From: Myxococcales bacterium
Lineage (GTDB): Bacteria; Myxococcota_A; Bradymonadia; UBA7976; UBA1532
Assembly: GCA_002731825.1 (NCBI GenBank)
Contig: PCCS01000035.1
Coordinates: 60,506 to 124,505 of the forward strand
DNA length: 64,000 bases
Direction: 5' to 3'
How positions within the stretch are numbered: position 1 is the first letter of the stretch; each line of letters begins with the position of its first letter. Below are positions 36,886 through 45,858 of this stretch, in pieces. The notes under the pieces are model-generated. The model saw only the letters and a program-made list of their open reading frames with translations, made no database searches and was not told where the DNA came from. The position numbers were made by a program, and so were the translations under genes.

Positions 36886-38300
36886 GCGCGCTTAGCAATC
36901 TAATTCTAAGACGACTGTCCGTGCTCCTGCTCATTCTGTCGATGAGTGGCTGCGAAGATCGTCTGGGTGCGCGCAATGAGCTTAATTCAAGCGTTGTTTT
37001 CAAAGAACTCTCCAATGGCCTAAGTATCCGCGCCTACGGCGGAAGTATCATGAAAACCGAGCCCGTCGATCTGTTAGAATTGGCACAACCTTTGACTCTT
37101 CGATCGCAGTCTTTGGACATGCGTATCGATTTGCAATCCCGCACCTGCACGCCCAGCGTCGTGCATCTTGAAATCACCCATGCCGGGCCATCGCTGCCCG
37201 AAGGCCAATTCCGTGTTTTCTTCGACGAGCTGGATCCTGTTCTTGAAGCCACGCGCACCAGTCTGGCTGGCGTAACACAGCTTGAGGTTGATGCCGATAG
37301 TCCGGATTGGACCCCCCTCGGTGATACACGGCTATTTGACCTAGAGCCTGTCTCAGACACACCCAGAAAACTAAGATGGACAGCCTGTCTCGATCGAGTC
37401 AATCGCTATGCAAAACTCATCGCGGGACATACAGATTTCAGTGGCTGCAACTTTCCAGAAACGTCTCTTACAGCAAGCGCATGTGGAGAGGCCTCAACAC
37501 AGAACAACCAGAACGTCGCCAGCGGCAACTTTGTGGTTCGACATCGGGTCAAATGGCCGGTGTCGAGACGGACAACCCTGGCCGTCTGGGGCAGCGATTA
37601 TGGCGATGAAATCAACCAAGCGAAGCTGGTATCAGCACTGAATGCTGCCAGGCCAGATATCTTGATTCTTAACGGTGATATCACCAAGATGGGAACGGCC
37701 GCCGAACTTGAGCGTAGTGTCGACTTTTTTGATAGTCAGCTGGACATTCCATGGGTTGCGACACTGGGGGATCGGGATGTGATCAACTCGGGCTCCATAG
37801 AGTATATCAATCGGATTGGTTCATCGACCTTTGCCTTTGACTTGGGTCCGACTCGGGTGATTATTTTGGATTCAGCGGATCAAGCACTGGGTCTAGACGC
37901 GCGAACTCAATTAAACACCTGGTTGACCCAATCGTCTCTGGGCTGGAGCGCCGCTGCGCCCAGCCATCATCTGATCGTGACTCACGTACCGCCATTTGAT
38001 CCGTCGGGTCATCGAGGCGCGGGTCTAAAGCAAAGGCATGAAGGCGCGAGCTTCGTCGCACTTGCAAGCCGAAGCTTAGTCCCCTATGTCATCACAAGTC
38101 AGCTGTCCGACTATGAGGTCACTCGAGCAGGCCAAACTCAGATAGTCCACAGCGGAGGGGGTGGTGGGAGCGGCGGTTCGCTTTATTGGCTCAAGGTGAC
38201 CCTTGACCAAGACTGCGAGGTCGGGCTGCAACTGCCATGTCGCTATCCTGATGAGGCTGGTTTATGTCCCTGTATCTTGTTGGAAAAAATGCCTCTTTAG
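36882..38300 (+). CDS. Lipoprotein with a degenerate metallophosphoesterase domain
   Basis: About 472 residues from the ATG that overlaps the previous stop (ATGA). An earlier frame start at 36858 was rejected because it would push the lipobox (LLILSMSGCEDR) inward. After about 200 residues of unknown sequence a calcineurin-like fold begins (TLAVWGSDYGDEINQAKLV, DILILNGDITKMG, VATLGDRDVINSG, HHLIVTHVPPFD). The first metal site lacks the usual D-x-H His, GNHD reads GDRD, and the final GHxH is missing. Catalysis may therefore be weak or lost. Confidence 0.72.
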   Translation: MSALSNLILRRLSVLLLILSMSGCEDRLGARNELNSSVVFKELSNGLSIRAYGGSIMKTEPVDLLELAQPLTLRSQSLDMRIDLQSRTCTPSVVHLEITHAGPSLPEGQFRVFFDELDPVLEATRTSLAGVTQLEVDADSPDWTPLGDTRLFDLEPVSDTPRKLRWTACLDRVNRYAKLIAGHTDFSGCNFPETSLTASACGEASTQNNQNVASGNFVVRHRVKWPVSRRTTLAVWGSDYGDEINQAKLVSALNAARPDILILNGDITKMGTAAELERSVDFFDSQLDIPWVATLGDRDVINSGSIEYINRIGSSTFAFDLGPTRVIILDSADQALGLDARTQLNTWLTQSSLGWSAAAPSHHLIVTHVPPFDPSGHRGAGLKQRHEGASFVALASRSLVPYVITSQLSDYEVTRAGQTQIVHSGGGGGSGGSLYWLKVTLDQDCEVGLQLPCRYPDEAGLCPCILLEKMPL

Positions 38301-38346
38301 ATGACTTAGGCAATTAGATTTAAAAACCGTTATTCCGAGCAATTTA

Positions 38347-39300
38347 CTATAAGCGGGGCCAGCTTGGCTCCGTCAAAACACCGGTTCGCATGGCACTCTT
38401 GGAGACGAGCCATACATTTGTTCCTAAACTCTGACCGATGGCTGTATAGATAGCCGCTCCCCCGAGCATGATGTCAGCGCGAGATGGGTCCATGCCTGGA
38501 ATGCTCTCAAGCGTCTTTTGCCGTTCATGAATGCGTAATTGTGAGACGAGCCACGCGAGATCTCCATGGGTGAATTCAGCCCCGTCGATTTCATTTTGAG
38601 ATGACTGATCTCTATGGGCTAAAATCCGCGCAATTCTCTGTGCAGTCCCTCCCGTGGCGACCACCACCGAGAAACCAAGATCCCGACAGAGTCCCGCGAT
38701 TCCAGCAAAGCGTTTGCTGAGCCTCCGAACTGTACAGCAGTAACTAAAACTCGATGTCGAACTGCGACGAAAATATTGATGCTGAGCACTAAGGCCACCG
38801 AGGGGTATGCTCGTCACCGCTTTAATATCATGGCCTTGACCCAGAGAAATTTCCGTTGAACCACCGCCAACATCGACAAGCACAGTGTCCGTCTGTGTTA
38901 AGTGGGGCATCCCCCTCATGACACCACGGCGAATCAGATGCGCCTCACGTGATCCTGAAATCACATGCAAGTCTAACTCACATGCCTGTCGCAAATGTGA
39001 GACCAGCTCCGCTTGGTTACTGGCCTTTCGTAGTGCCGCGGTCCCAACAGCGCGCACGTCAGCGCCATGTTCCCGGGCCAGTTTTGTATACGCGAGGATG
39101 GTCCTGACTGACTCTTTAAATATGCGCTCATCGAGGCGGCCCGCAGCATCAATGCTTGCACCGAGTCGAGCATTTGTTTTTTCTTTATGCCGAATCGTGA
39201 CGCTTGATTTGCAAACATCTGCAATGGTGATCTGAATGGAGTTTGACCCAATGTCGATCGAAGCGATCGTCTTGGTCTCATCGCTCATGACAACGCGCAT
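38347..39300 (-). CDS. Ppx/GppA family phosphatase
   Basis: A 317-residue ASKHA-fold protein with SIDIGSNSIQITIAD at the start and VDVGGGSTEISLGQG in the second half, the phosphate-binding motifs of exopolyphosphatase/pppGpp phosphohydrolases. It is the short form lacking the C-terminal HD-like domain of E. coli Ppx. It probably hydrolyses polyphosphate or pppGpp. The start is 3 bases after the fur stop. A Met four residues in (39288) is an alternative start. It is co-transcribed with fur, so the two may respond to the same stress. Confidence 0.88.
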   Translation of the reverse strand: MRVVMSDETKTIASIDIGSNSIQITIADVCKSSVTIRHKEKTNARLGASIDAAGRLDERIFKESVRTILAYTKLAREHGADVRAVGTAALRKASNQAELVSHLRQACELDLHVISGSREAHLIRRGVMRGMPHLTQTDTVLVDVGGGSTEISLGQGHDIKAVTSIPLGGLSAQHQYFRRSSTSSFSYCCTVRRLSKRFAGIAGLCRDLGFSVVVATGGTAQRIARILAHRDQSSQNEIDGAEFTHGDLAWLVSQLRIHERQKTLESIPGMDPSRADIMLGGAAIYTAIGQSLGTNVWLVSKSAMRTGVLTEPSWPRL

Positions 39301-39303
39301 GTG

Positions 39304-39786
39304 CTAGGTTTTGCAGACGGCTTTACAGGTCCCATTGGGTTTTCCAAACAACACCATTTTATGGTCGGTGAGTTCGAAACCGAGTTTAGCCGCAACCTCA
39401 ATTTGCAATTTCTCGATCGCATCATCTTCAAATTCGACAATTTTCCCGCATTCTGTACAGACAAAATGGTCGTGATGCTCACCTGGCGACTCCGGTTCGT
39501 AGCGGGTCTGATTATCTCCAAAGCGACCCGGACTAGCCAACCCAGCCTCGGTCAAGATCTTGAGAGACCGATACACGGTTGCATATCCAATCCGGGAGTC
39601 TCTTTCCCTCACTCGGAGGTATAACTCTTCCGCGGTGGGATGATCGCTGGTCACCTCGGGATCAAAGAAAGCTTCGGTGACGACACGCCTTTGCGACGTC
39701 ATTTTAAGCCCAGATTTCGCCAAATAAGACGTCAATATTTCGATAGCCTCTGCGGCCTCCAGCATGTCACTAACCCCGGTCTGCAC
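39304..39786 (-). CDS. fur: Fur family metal-responsive transcriptional regulator
   Basis: A 160-residue regulator. The winged helix is KMTSQRRVVTEAFF through IGYATVYRSLKIL. The metal and dimer region HHDHFVCTECGKIVEF has two Cys, and a second CxxxC (GTCKAVCKT) lies at the C-terminus, as in Fur and PerR proteins that hold a structural Zn. It represses iron or peroxide genes with a metal corepressor; which of the two cannot be decided. The start could also be the ATG seven codons in (39765). It is divergent from hemB, with a dyad in between. Confidence 0.9.
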   Translation of the reverse strand: MQTGVSDMLEAAEAIEILTSYLAKSGLKMTSQRRVVTEAFFDPEVTSDHPTAEELYLRVRERDSRIGYATVYRSLKILTEAGLASPGRFGDNQTRYEPESPGEHHDHFVCTECGKIVEFEDDAIEKLQIEVAAKLGFELTDHKMVLFGKPNGTCKAVCKT

Positions 39787-39817
39787 CTTACGAATATTGG
39801 AAGTTTACCGTAACAAG

Positions 39818-39836
39818 TGATGATTGTTAATCTTAA
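39818..39836. promoter_or_regulatory. AT-rich 19-base dyad between fur and hemB, possible Fur-family operator
   Basis: TGATGATTGTTAATCTTAA has a perfect GATT-GTT-AATC core and 6 of 8 matching positions in each arm. It lies 32-50 bases upstream of the fur start, in the divergent fur-hemB region. Size and AT-richness fit Fur-family boxes, but the match to the E. coli Fur consensus is poor. Confidence 0.3.
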
Positions 39837-39981
39837 ACAGTCTACTGTGAGATAAACCCGACGGCTGTTGCAGCCTGATGATGAATCGATTTTTAAGACG
39901 GTCGTCACGTCTCGACCTTCATTGCATGCCGAATCTAGAGCCAAAGATATCAGAGCAAACACCCACCGAATTGGAGTTTCC

Positions 39982-40965
39982 ATGCTCAACCTTGTCGAGA
40001 GACCACGTAGAAACCGAAAGAATGCTTGGACGCGGGCGATGGCACGCGAGACGCATTTGGGACCTGAGCACTTCATTTATCCCCTATTTATTCACGAAGG
40101 CCAGGGCCGCCAGCCGATTAAATCAATGCCGGGCTGTAGTCGTTTGTGCATGTCGTCGCTCATAGACGAAGCGGGTGCAGCATTGGCCGATGGAATTGGG
40201 TCTATCGTCCTATTTCCCGCCCTTGGTGATGACAAGAAAACACCACATGGTGAGGAATCGTATAACCCAGATGGCCTGGTGCAAACCGCCTTAAGAAAGC
40301 TGAAGTCTGCATGGCCAGATCTGACGCTCATCACCGACGTTGCACTGGATCCGTTCTCATCGGACGGACACGACGGCATCGTCAGTGCCGAGGGCGACAT
40401 TTTGAATGATGAGACCGTTGACGTTTTAGTGAAGCAAGCCGTCTCCCAGGCGGAAGCGGGCGCCGACATTATTTCACCAAGCGATATGATGGACGGTCGA
40501 ATTGGCGCCATTAGACAGGGATTAGACCAGGCCGGTTTTACCCATGTTTCTATCTTGGCCTACACCGCCAAATACGCGTCAGCTTTCTATGGTCCATTTC
40601 GGGATGCACTGGACTCCGCACCTCGATTTGGAGACAAGAAAACATATCAAATGGACCCTGCGAATGTACGAGAAGCGCTGCGCGAAGTGGAACTCGATGT
40701 ATCGGAGGGGGCGGACATGGTCATGGTCAAACCGGCAGGCCCGTTCCTCGATGTCATAAAGGCCGTTCGTGAGAGCACCGTGTTGCCGGTCGCTGCGTAT
40801 CAAGTCAGCGGCGAATATGCGATGCTCAAAGCCGCTGCTCAGAATGGCTGGCTTGATGAGCGAAAGGCGGTCTTGGAAAGTCTTCTCGGCATTAGACGCG
40901 CTGGAGCAGATGTGATTTTAACCTATTATGCACGCCAGGCCGCAGCCTGGCTTCGTGAAGGATAG
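39982..40965 (+). CDS. hemB: Delta-aminolevulinic acid dehydratase (porphobilinogen synthase)
   Basis: A 327-residue enzyme that condenses two 5-aminolevulinate molecules to porphobilinogen in tetrapyrrole synthesis. The Schiff-base lysines are Lys197 (AYTAKYASAFYGPFRDA) and Lys250 (MVMVKPAGPFLD). The metal loop reads DVALDPFSSDGHDG, with Asp instead of the three Cys of zinc-dependent enzymes, so it should be the zinc-independent (Mg2+-activated) class. The ATG at 39982 has GGAG at the right distance. The frame continues to 39868, but the extra 38 residues are unlike the family. Divergent from fur, which fits iron- or peroxide-linked control. Confidence 0.95.
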   Translation: MLNLVERPRRNRKNAWTRAMARETHLGPEHFIYPLFIHEGQGRQPIKSMPGCSRLCMSSLIDEAGAALADGIGSIVLFPALGDDKKTPHGEESYNPDGLVQTALRKLKSAWPDLTLITDVALDPFSSDGHDGIVSAEGDILNDETVDVLVKQAVSQAEAGADIISPSDMMDGRIGAIRQGLDQAGFTHVSILAYTAKYASAFYGPFRDALDSAPRFGDKKTYQMDPANVREALREVELDVSEGADMVMVKPAGPFLDVIKAVRESTVLPVAAYQVSGEYAMLKAAAQNGWLDERKAVLESLLGIRRAGADVILTYYARQAAAWLREG

Positions 40966-40972
40966 AGCCGAC

Positions 40973-42085
40973 ATGTACATCCAACACGAAGACCAATTGG
41001 AACTCTGCCGAAAGGCACTTGTTGATGCCACCGAACTATTCGTTGATACGGAGTTTGAGTCGCGGCGCAGTGGCACCGAGCTGTGCCTAATCCAAGTCAC
41101 GGATGGAACAAATGCGTTTTTGATCGACGCCATTCAAATCGATGACCTCACCGCATTAAAACCGGTCTTCGATAAACCCGACATGACCTGGATTCTGCAT
41201 GCCGGACGGCAGGATATCGAGCTGCTGATGACAGCATTTGATATGACTGAAAGACCACGCATTTTCGACACCCAAGTGGGCTGGAGTTTAGTCAGCGCCG
41301 AGTATCAAGTGTCGCTGTCCTACCTTGAGATGAGACTTCTTGGCCTTCGCAAAGACAAAGGCAAACAAACCAGCAATTGGAAACGACGACCACTTGGTGA
41401 AGACCAATTGGACTATGCCATCGGTGATGTGCTGGGTCTGCCTGCAATTTATAAGTTTTTACTCGATGCACTTGAGGGGCACGGGCGTCTCGACGCTGGA
41501 TTTGAAGCGTCAGGAGAAGTTTTTAAGAAGAGAATACAAAAACGCGAAGCCATCTCCTTATCCAGCTATCGCAATCTCTGGCAACTGAGTCCAAAACAGC
41601 AGGTTGGCCTCAAGGTCTTAGTCAAATGGTTTAACCAAGCCGGAGAGCGTCGGGGGTCTCCCCACTGGAAATCACTCTTCAATATTGCGGCAGCGCAGCC
41701 GGATACCTTATCGGAACTGTCTGAAATCAAAGGGGTTGGTCGAGACTGGGCGAAGGCCATCGGTACTGATCTCATCAAAGAGATCAAAGCCCAGTCAGCT
41801 GAGGTCTCGGACGAATCTGAGACACACGCTCTCGCCCCATCGCCGTATTCAACCTTCGAGCAACACCTGCGCGAAGCCTGGTTGATAAGCGCGCGTGCCG
41901 ACGTTTGTGCCTCGGCACACATCGCACCTGAAGTCGCCTTTCCGTCTTGGCTGATGAAGCGACTCAAAACGACAATTCACGACGTGTCTGATCCAATCTA
42001 TTTGGCCGACGAATTCACGGGATGGCGAACGTGTCTTAAGAGCCCATGGCGAGCTTTCTGTGAGGAGACATCGTCGAGTGATTAA
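40973..42085 (+). CDS. rnd: Ribonuclease D
   Basis: A 370-residue 3'-5' exoribonuclease of the DEDD-y class. Exo I is ELFVDTEFESRR (Asp, Glu), Exo II is WILHAGRQDIELL (Asp) and Exo III is DQLDYAIGDVLGLPAIY (Tyr, Asp). One or two HRDC-like domains follow (ALFNIA-like region; LSELSEIKGVGRDWAKAIG). The family trims tRNA 3' ends and other structured RNAs. The ATG at 40973 follows the hemB stop by 7 bases, with AAGGA upstream. Confidence 0.92.
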   Translation: MYIQHEDQLELCRKALVDATELFVDTEFESRRSGTELCLIQVTDGTNAFLIDAIQIDDLTALKPVFDKPDMTWILHAGRQDIELLMTAFDMTERPRIFDTQVGWSLVSAEYQVSLSYLEMRLLGLRKDKGKQTSNWKRRPLGEDQLDYAIGDVLGLPAIYKFLLDALEGHGRLDAGFEASGEVFKKRIQKREAISLSSYRNLWQLSPKQQVGLKVLVKWFNQAGERRGSPHWKSLFNIAAAQPDTLSELSEIKGVGRDWAKAIGTDLIKEIKAQSAEVSDESETHALAPSPYSTFEQHLREAWLISARADVCASAHIAPEVAFPSWLMKRLKTTIHDVSDPIYLADEFTGWRTCLKSPWRAFCEETSSSD

Positions 42086-42992
42086 ATTCATTTTGTTCGC
42101 TTTGATGTTGGCCCTAGGAATAAGCCATGCATCGCCGAATCACTTTTATGCAGGCTGGTCAGACGGCCAGGCCGAACTCAGTGGGTATGCACTTCAACAA
42201 CCTCGCTACGGACAGATGCGCCATGGTCAGGCTGTCTTGATCTACGTCACCGAACCCTTCTCCCATAGGCGGAAAGTCAAGGTCGATCGCTATGACCCCG
42301 CTGACCCTGATCATTTTGTTGCCCTCAAGCTCAATTTCATTCGGCGCTTTCAAACGGGGGTGTACGACTACGCAATTATGACCAGCCTATTTGCAGATCC
42401 GCGGCAATCGATGCGTACAGTGAAGCAGACATTTTCATCACAAGAGTGGTGTGGTCAGGTCTATGAAGAGCTGATTTTCGACACCGAGGACGTTAAGGTC
42501 GATACCCGCAGTTATTTCGAAGGCGAGAGCCAACGCGCAACTTTGAAAGCCAATCGCGCCATGAGCGTCGACGGCCTGTGGTTGGCCGCGCGAGGCTTGA
42601 CCACGGGTGGGCCCAATGGGGTGACGCTCGCGAGGGACATGATTGGAAGTAGCATCATCAGACGCCTGAAACATCTTCCGCCTCGTGTCTTCGCAGCTCA
42701 ACCTCGCTGGTTAGGCCCCGTCAGCACCATGAAAACAAGAGCGGGCGAATTCAAGATTAAAACCCTCACCTTCACTAGACAGGACCAAGTTCAATGCCAA
42801 CTGAATGTTGAGCTAGCCAAACCACATCGAATCATTGGATGGCATTGTACTGATGGAGAGCGGGCGACGCTCTTGGGCTCGACCCGCTTGGCTTATTGGA
42901 CACATGCGAGGCTGGGTGATGAGACGCTACTTAAGGACTTGGGACTGGCACCGATGGCTCCGAAGACACCCGAGCTGTCACCAATAAAATAA
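42078..42992 (+). CDS. Secreted protein of unknown function
   Basis: About 304 residues with a signal peptide (FILFALMLALGISHASP). It resembles a family of exported proteins best known to me from Bacteroidota. There some carry the doubtful label septum formation inhibitor Maf. Shared-looking segments are QQPRYGQMRHGQAVLIYVT, ALKLNFIRRFQTGVYDYAIM, SSQEWCGQVYEELIF and SYFEGESQ. It is unrelated to the real Maf pyrophosphatase. GAGGAG at 42062 favours the GTG at 42078; a GTG at 42060 is also in frame. It overlaps rnd by a few bases and converges with the next gene, sharing 62 bases. Confidence 0.72.
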   Translation: MIKFILFALMLALGISHASPNHFYAGWSDGQAELSGYALQQPRYGQMRHGQAVLIYVTEPFSHRRKVKVDRYDPADPDHFVALKLNFIRRFQTGVYDYAIMTSLFADPRQSMRTVKQTFSSQEWCGQVYEELIFDTEDVKVDTRSYFEGESQRATLKANRAMSVDGLWLAARGLTTGGPNGVTLARDMIGSSIIRRLKHLPPRVFAAQPRWLGPVSTMKTRAGEFKIKTLTFTRQDQVQCQLNVELAKPHRIIGWHCTDGERATLLGSTRLAYWTHARLGDETLLKDLGLAPMAPKTPELSPIK

Positions 42993-43875
42993 ATTCGTTG
43001 GGGCGAAACTTCCCCGCTTTCTGCTTAGAGACAGACAGGACGATATTGCCCAACGTCCAAACTTGGCTATCATCGGCCTCACTTTTCTTGGTCCAGTTTT
43101 TCTCCAAGATTTTTTGTACCCGAGTCGCGATGGATGTATCCGTGTTGATATCCAATTTCCATTCGACTTCAACAACCCGTCCGTCAGCCTCAGCAACACG
43201 AAGAGATAATGGCCGTGTCCAAAATTTCAAAGGGGGTAACCAGGTGACAAAACCAGGTCGAGCACGCCGTTCCATCTGACGTGGATAAATGGACCGAACC
43301 TCCGCGCTTTTTCGCCTTAACATGGTGACCGGTGATCGACTCTGGACGGTCTTGGTCTCAAACAAGTCCGTGAGAGACATGTAAGGCCAATAGACCAAAG
43401 TAGACCCCTTAGAGTCATGCTCGAAGATGACTTGAATCTTCTTGTCTTCATCAAACCAGAACCAGCCATCGGCCTGACCATTGATGCTGGCTTCTCGCGG
43501 CCCGCCCCACAATTTCGTCAAATGCGACAGGGCATCTAGCGGTAAGCTGACTTTGATGGAGCGAACTAAACGGCTATCTGAATGCAGTAGAACTCGCACG
43601 CTGGCCCGGCCATAGGCTTTAGTCGACAGGCCCTTAGCCGACAATAAAGCGGGAGAGATTTCTCTAATCTTAGCTTCTGAGTCACCCAGGCCAAGCTGCT
43701 CTAATAGTTTGGGCGGTTGCGCGAGCTGTTTCGAGAAAAGCCGCGTCCACGCCGGTATTTGAGTCGCCGGCATCTTTGGTACAACTGTGGGCGGGGCGCT
43801 CTGGTCATTTGACTGGCATGCAGTCTGAGTCATGCACGTCGCAATCACTAAGAAGACAGTCAAACAGACTTTCAT
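42931..43875 (-). CDS. Lipoprotein, last gene of the PLD/LTD operon
   Basis: About 314 residues with lipobox VIATCMTQTACQSN (lipid Cys near 20). The frame extends upstream to 43905, but the ATG at 43875 overlaps the TAA of the preceding PLD gene (TAATG), which implies translational coupling, so that start was chosen. After a Pro-rich linker the body alternates short strands and charged loops (GLSTKAYGRASVRVLLHSDS, WFWFDEDKKIQVIFEHDSKG). No family is recognised. Its last 62 bases overlap, tail to tail, the end of the secreted protein on the other strand. Confidence 0.72.
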   Translation of the reverse strand: MKVCLTVFLVIATCMTQTACQSNDQSAPPTVVPKMPATQIPAWTRLFSKQLAQPPKLLEQLGLGDSEAKIREISPALLSAKGLSTKAYGRASVRVLLHSDSRLVRSIKVSLPLDALSHLTKLWGGPREASINGQADGWFWFDEDKKIQVIFEHDSKGSTLVYWPYMSLTDLFETKTVQSRSPVTMLRRKSAEVRSIYPRQMERRARPGFVTWLPPLKFWTRPLSLRVAEADGRVVEVEWKLDINTDTSIATRVQKILEKNWTKKSEADDSQVWTLGNIVLSVSKQKAGKFRPNEFILLVTARVSSEPSVPVPSP

Positions 43876-45854
43876 TATTGCCCAGGCGTTGGTCTTGTTC
43901 GCCAATTCTCGGGTGGTAATGGGTAGGCCTCTCCACCAGAATTGGGCTGACCCGGAGTCGCGATGACATGATTCCGGTAGTCAGGCCGAATTTGACTTTG
44001 CTGAGCTTGTTTATCGTCTGGATTGTCAGACAGGACACAGGCTCTCCATGACGAGGCGAGCGATCCATCTGCGATGGGGTGAATGCGTTCCATGGATTGG
44101 ACCCGCTGATTTCTCGGATCGGATTGATCGTCGCTGTTCCAGCTTCGTCCACCAACAAATGGCGCTGCACCGTTTCCGGCTACGTCGACTGCGTTTCCGC
44201 GGGGATCTAATAGCCGCAATCTAAATCGCGCATTGTGCAGGTTGAGTCGTAAGAAACGCGCATCGTTTGCATTATTCATGACAAAATCGGGTTCCAAATA
44301 GGCACCGTCGCGAAATTGTGGCCTGAGGTCGTCATACGACTCCGTATTATGATCCAAGATGAGGAAGCGCTCATAAGGTCCGATGACCGTACCCGGATAG
44401 AGGCCGACCACGAAGTCATCATCGGTGGCAATTGTCCACATAGACATGTCGATGACTTGGTCAGTTGTGTTAAGCAGCTCAATGAATTCATCATTATAGA
44501 CAAAGTCTTGCGGCCGTCGACTCTCTCGATTGGCAGTCTCTGCTGGATCAACCCGTCCGTTGTATCCATCCCACTGGATTTCATTAAAGATCACCGACCC
44601 CGACTCGATAGCTTGGACACCGACGCGTCTGGGCTCACCGATCCACCGATTTCCAATTTTTTTGGCCATGGTCCAAAGATAGTCGAAGTAGTCCGCATAC
44701 TGATGTCCCGTGTGTGTCCCCGATAAAACCACGAGCACCTCGTCATTGGCCACCGTCGCGCTCGCCGACCAGTTAAAAGACCCGGTCAGAACAACTGGAT
44801 TCTCGGTCTTCCCATCGATGACCAGGGTCTTTGCGTGCTGGCGCCCCCCGCCAGCTTGGTAATCCCCTGGCTGACGGCTGTTATCGTTGCCGTCCATGCG
44901 CACAGGAACACCAAAGGCAAGCAATCGATACACCTCGTGATAGGGCCCATTGGAATGCAATTGAGACCGGTCGATAACCCCCCTGACGTAGCGAGGTCTA
45001 AAAGGTGCCTCACAGGTAATCGTCGCAGTGCATTGAGCACTGTCTTCAGCACTCAAGTCATCCTGTCGCTCTGGATCACAGCAGCGATTGTACTGCTGAA
45101 ACTCATTATGCTTCTGAATGAATAAGGAGCCGAGCTGGTCCTTGGTAAACGCAAATATGAAAAACTCTATGGACTCTTTAGCATTGCCGACCGCTTCTAA
45201 AATCCGGCCCATGGCATCTTCTTGGGGTGAGAACAAAACTTCTACTTTTGTCTCGCCGACCTGGTACACATTCCCGTTGTCGATGTTCCGCTTTGCAAAG
45301 CCGAATCGTCCGGCGAACATTTGCTCAAACTCAGCTGTGAAGTCGGCCGCCACTTGAGGCGAATCGATGAGAACCCAATTGTTGTCGTTTCGAGAGAAAC
45401 CGGTAGACGTAATATTACCCGTTCCGGTCACTGTGAAGCGGCTGTCTATAATGAAGAACTTATCGTGCATAATGTGGTTCTGATTGCCCACCTGGGTCGG
45501 AATATTGAGGCGGTCTAAGACCACATATCCACGCACGGTTCCAAAGGCATGCCGAGAGTTCCCTACAAATCGAAGACGCACGCCCCGATAAAAGGCTCGC
45601 TCTAATGCTGATATGATGGTGCGTCGGCTAAATCCCATGACGGCGAAGTCCACGGTGGCATTTGCTCGATCGATCATTTGAACGACAACATCGTCGGCTT
45701 CCGTATCGGTGCCATTGGCCTGTTCACTGCCTGGAAAGTTAAAGTAGACTTCCACTTTCGGCGTCAGTGAGGCTTCCAAATCAGCCTGATCGAGTTCGTA
45801 ACCACATCCGTGACAGAACAAAAGAAGAAGCAACCAGCTCAATACTCTCTTCAT
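43875..45854 (-). CDS. Lipoprotein with two intact PLD HKD motifs and a C-terminal lamin-tail domain
   Basis: About 659 residues. The lipobox is LLLLLFCHGCGYE. The phospholipase D-superfamily core has both HKD motifs complete: HDKFFIIDSRFTVTGTGN starting at about His130, and QHAKTLVIDG followed by VVLTGSFNWSASA starting at about His340. It is therefore predicted active on a phosphodiester (nucleic acid or phospholipid). Cys-rich loops lie between. From about residue 420 a lamin-tail domain follows (VIFNEIQWDGYNG, DEFIELLNTTDQVIDMSMW), ending in the usual SMERIHP then TPGQPNS. The ATG at 45854 with GGGGAG upstream is preferred over an earlier ATG at 45917. It lies just behind the PLD-like gene upstream. 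Confidence 0.85.
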   Translation of the reverse strand: MKRVLSWLLLLLFCHGCGYELDQADLEASLTPKVEVYFNFPGSEQANGTDTEADDVVVQMIDRANATVDFAVMGFSRRTIISALERAFYRGVRLRFVGNSRHAFGTVRGYVVLDRLNIPTQVGNQNHIMHDKFFIIDSRFTVTGTGNITSTGFSRNDNNWVLIDSPQVAADFTAEFEQMFAGRFGFAKRNIDNGNVYQVGETKVEVLFSPQEDAMGRILEAVGNAKESIEFFIFAFTKDQLGSLFIQKHNEFQQYNRCCDPERQDDLSAEDSAQCTATITCEAPFRPRYVRGVIDRSQLHSNGPYHEVYRLLAFGVPVRMDGNDNSRQPGDYQAGGGRQHAKTLVIDGKTENPVVLTGSFNWSASATVANDEVLVVLSGTHTGHQYADYFDYLWTMAKKIGNRWIGEPRRVGVQAIESGSVIFNEIQWDGYNGRVDPAETANRESRRPQDFVYNDEFIELLNTTDQVIDMSMWTIATDDDFVVGLYPGTVIGPYERFLILDHNTESYDDLRPQFRDGAYLEPDFVMNNANDARFLRLNLHNARFRLRLLDPRGNAVDVAGNGAAPFVGGRSWNSDDQSDPRNQRVQSMERIHPIADGSLASSWRACVLSDNPDDKQAQQSQIRPDYRNHVIATPGQPNSGGEAYPLPPENWRTRPTPGQ

Positions 45855-45858
45855 CTCG

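Noticed and set aside
39868..39981. N-terminal extension of HemB
   Set aside because: The 38 extra residues start at TTG, lack family similarity and run through the probable fur-hemB regulatory region.
42078..42992. Maf-type septum inhibitor
   Set aside because: The family label is a known misnomer for similar exported proteins; no Maf pyrophosphatase motif is present.
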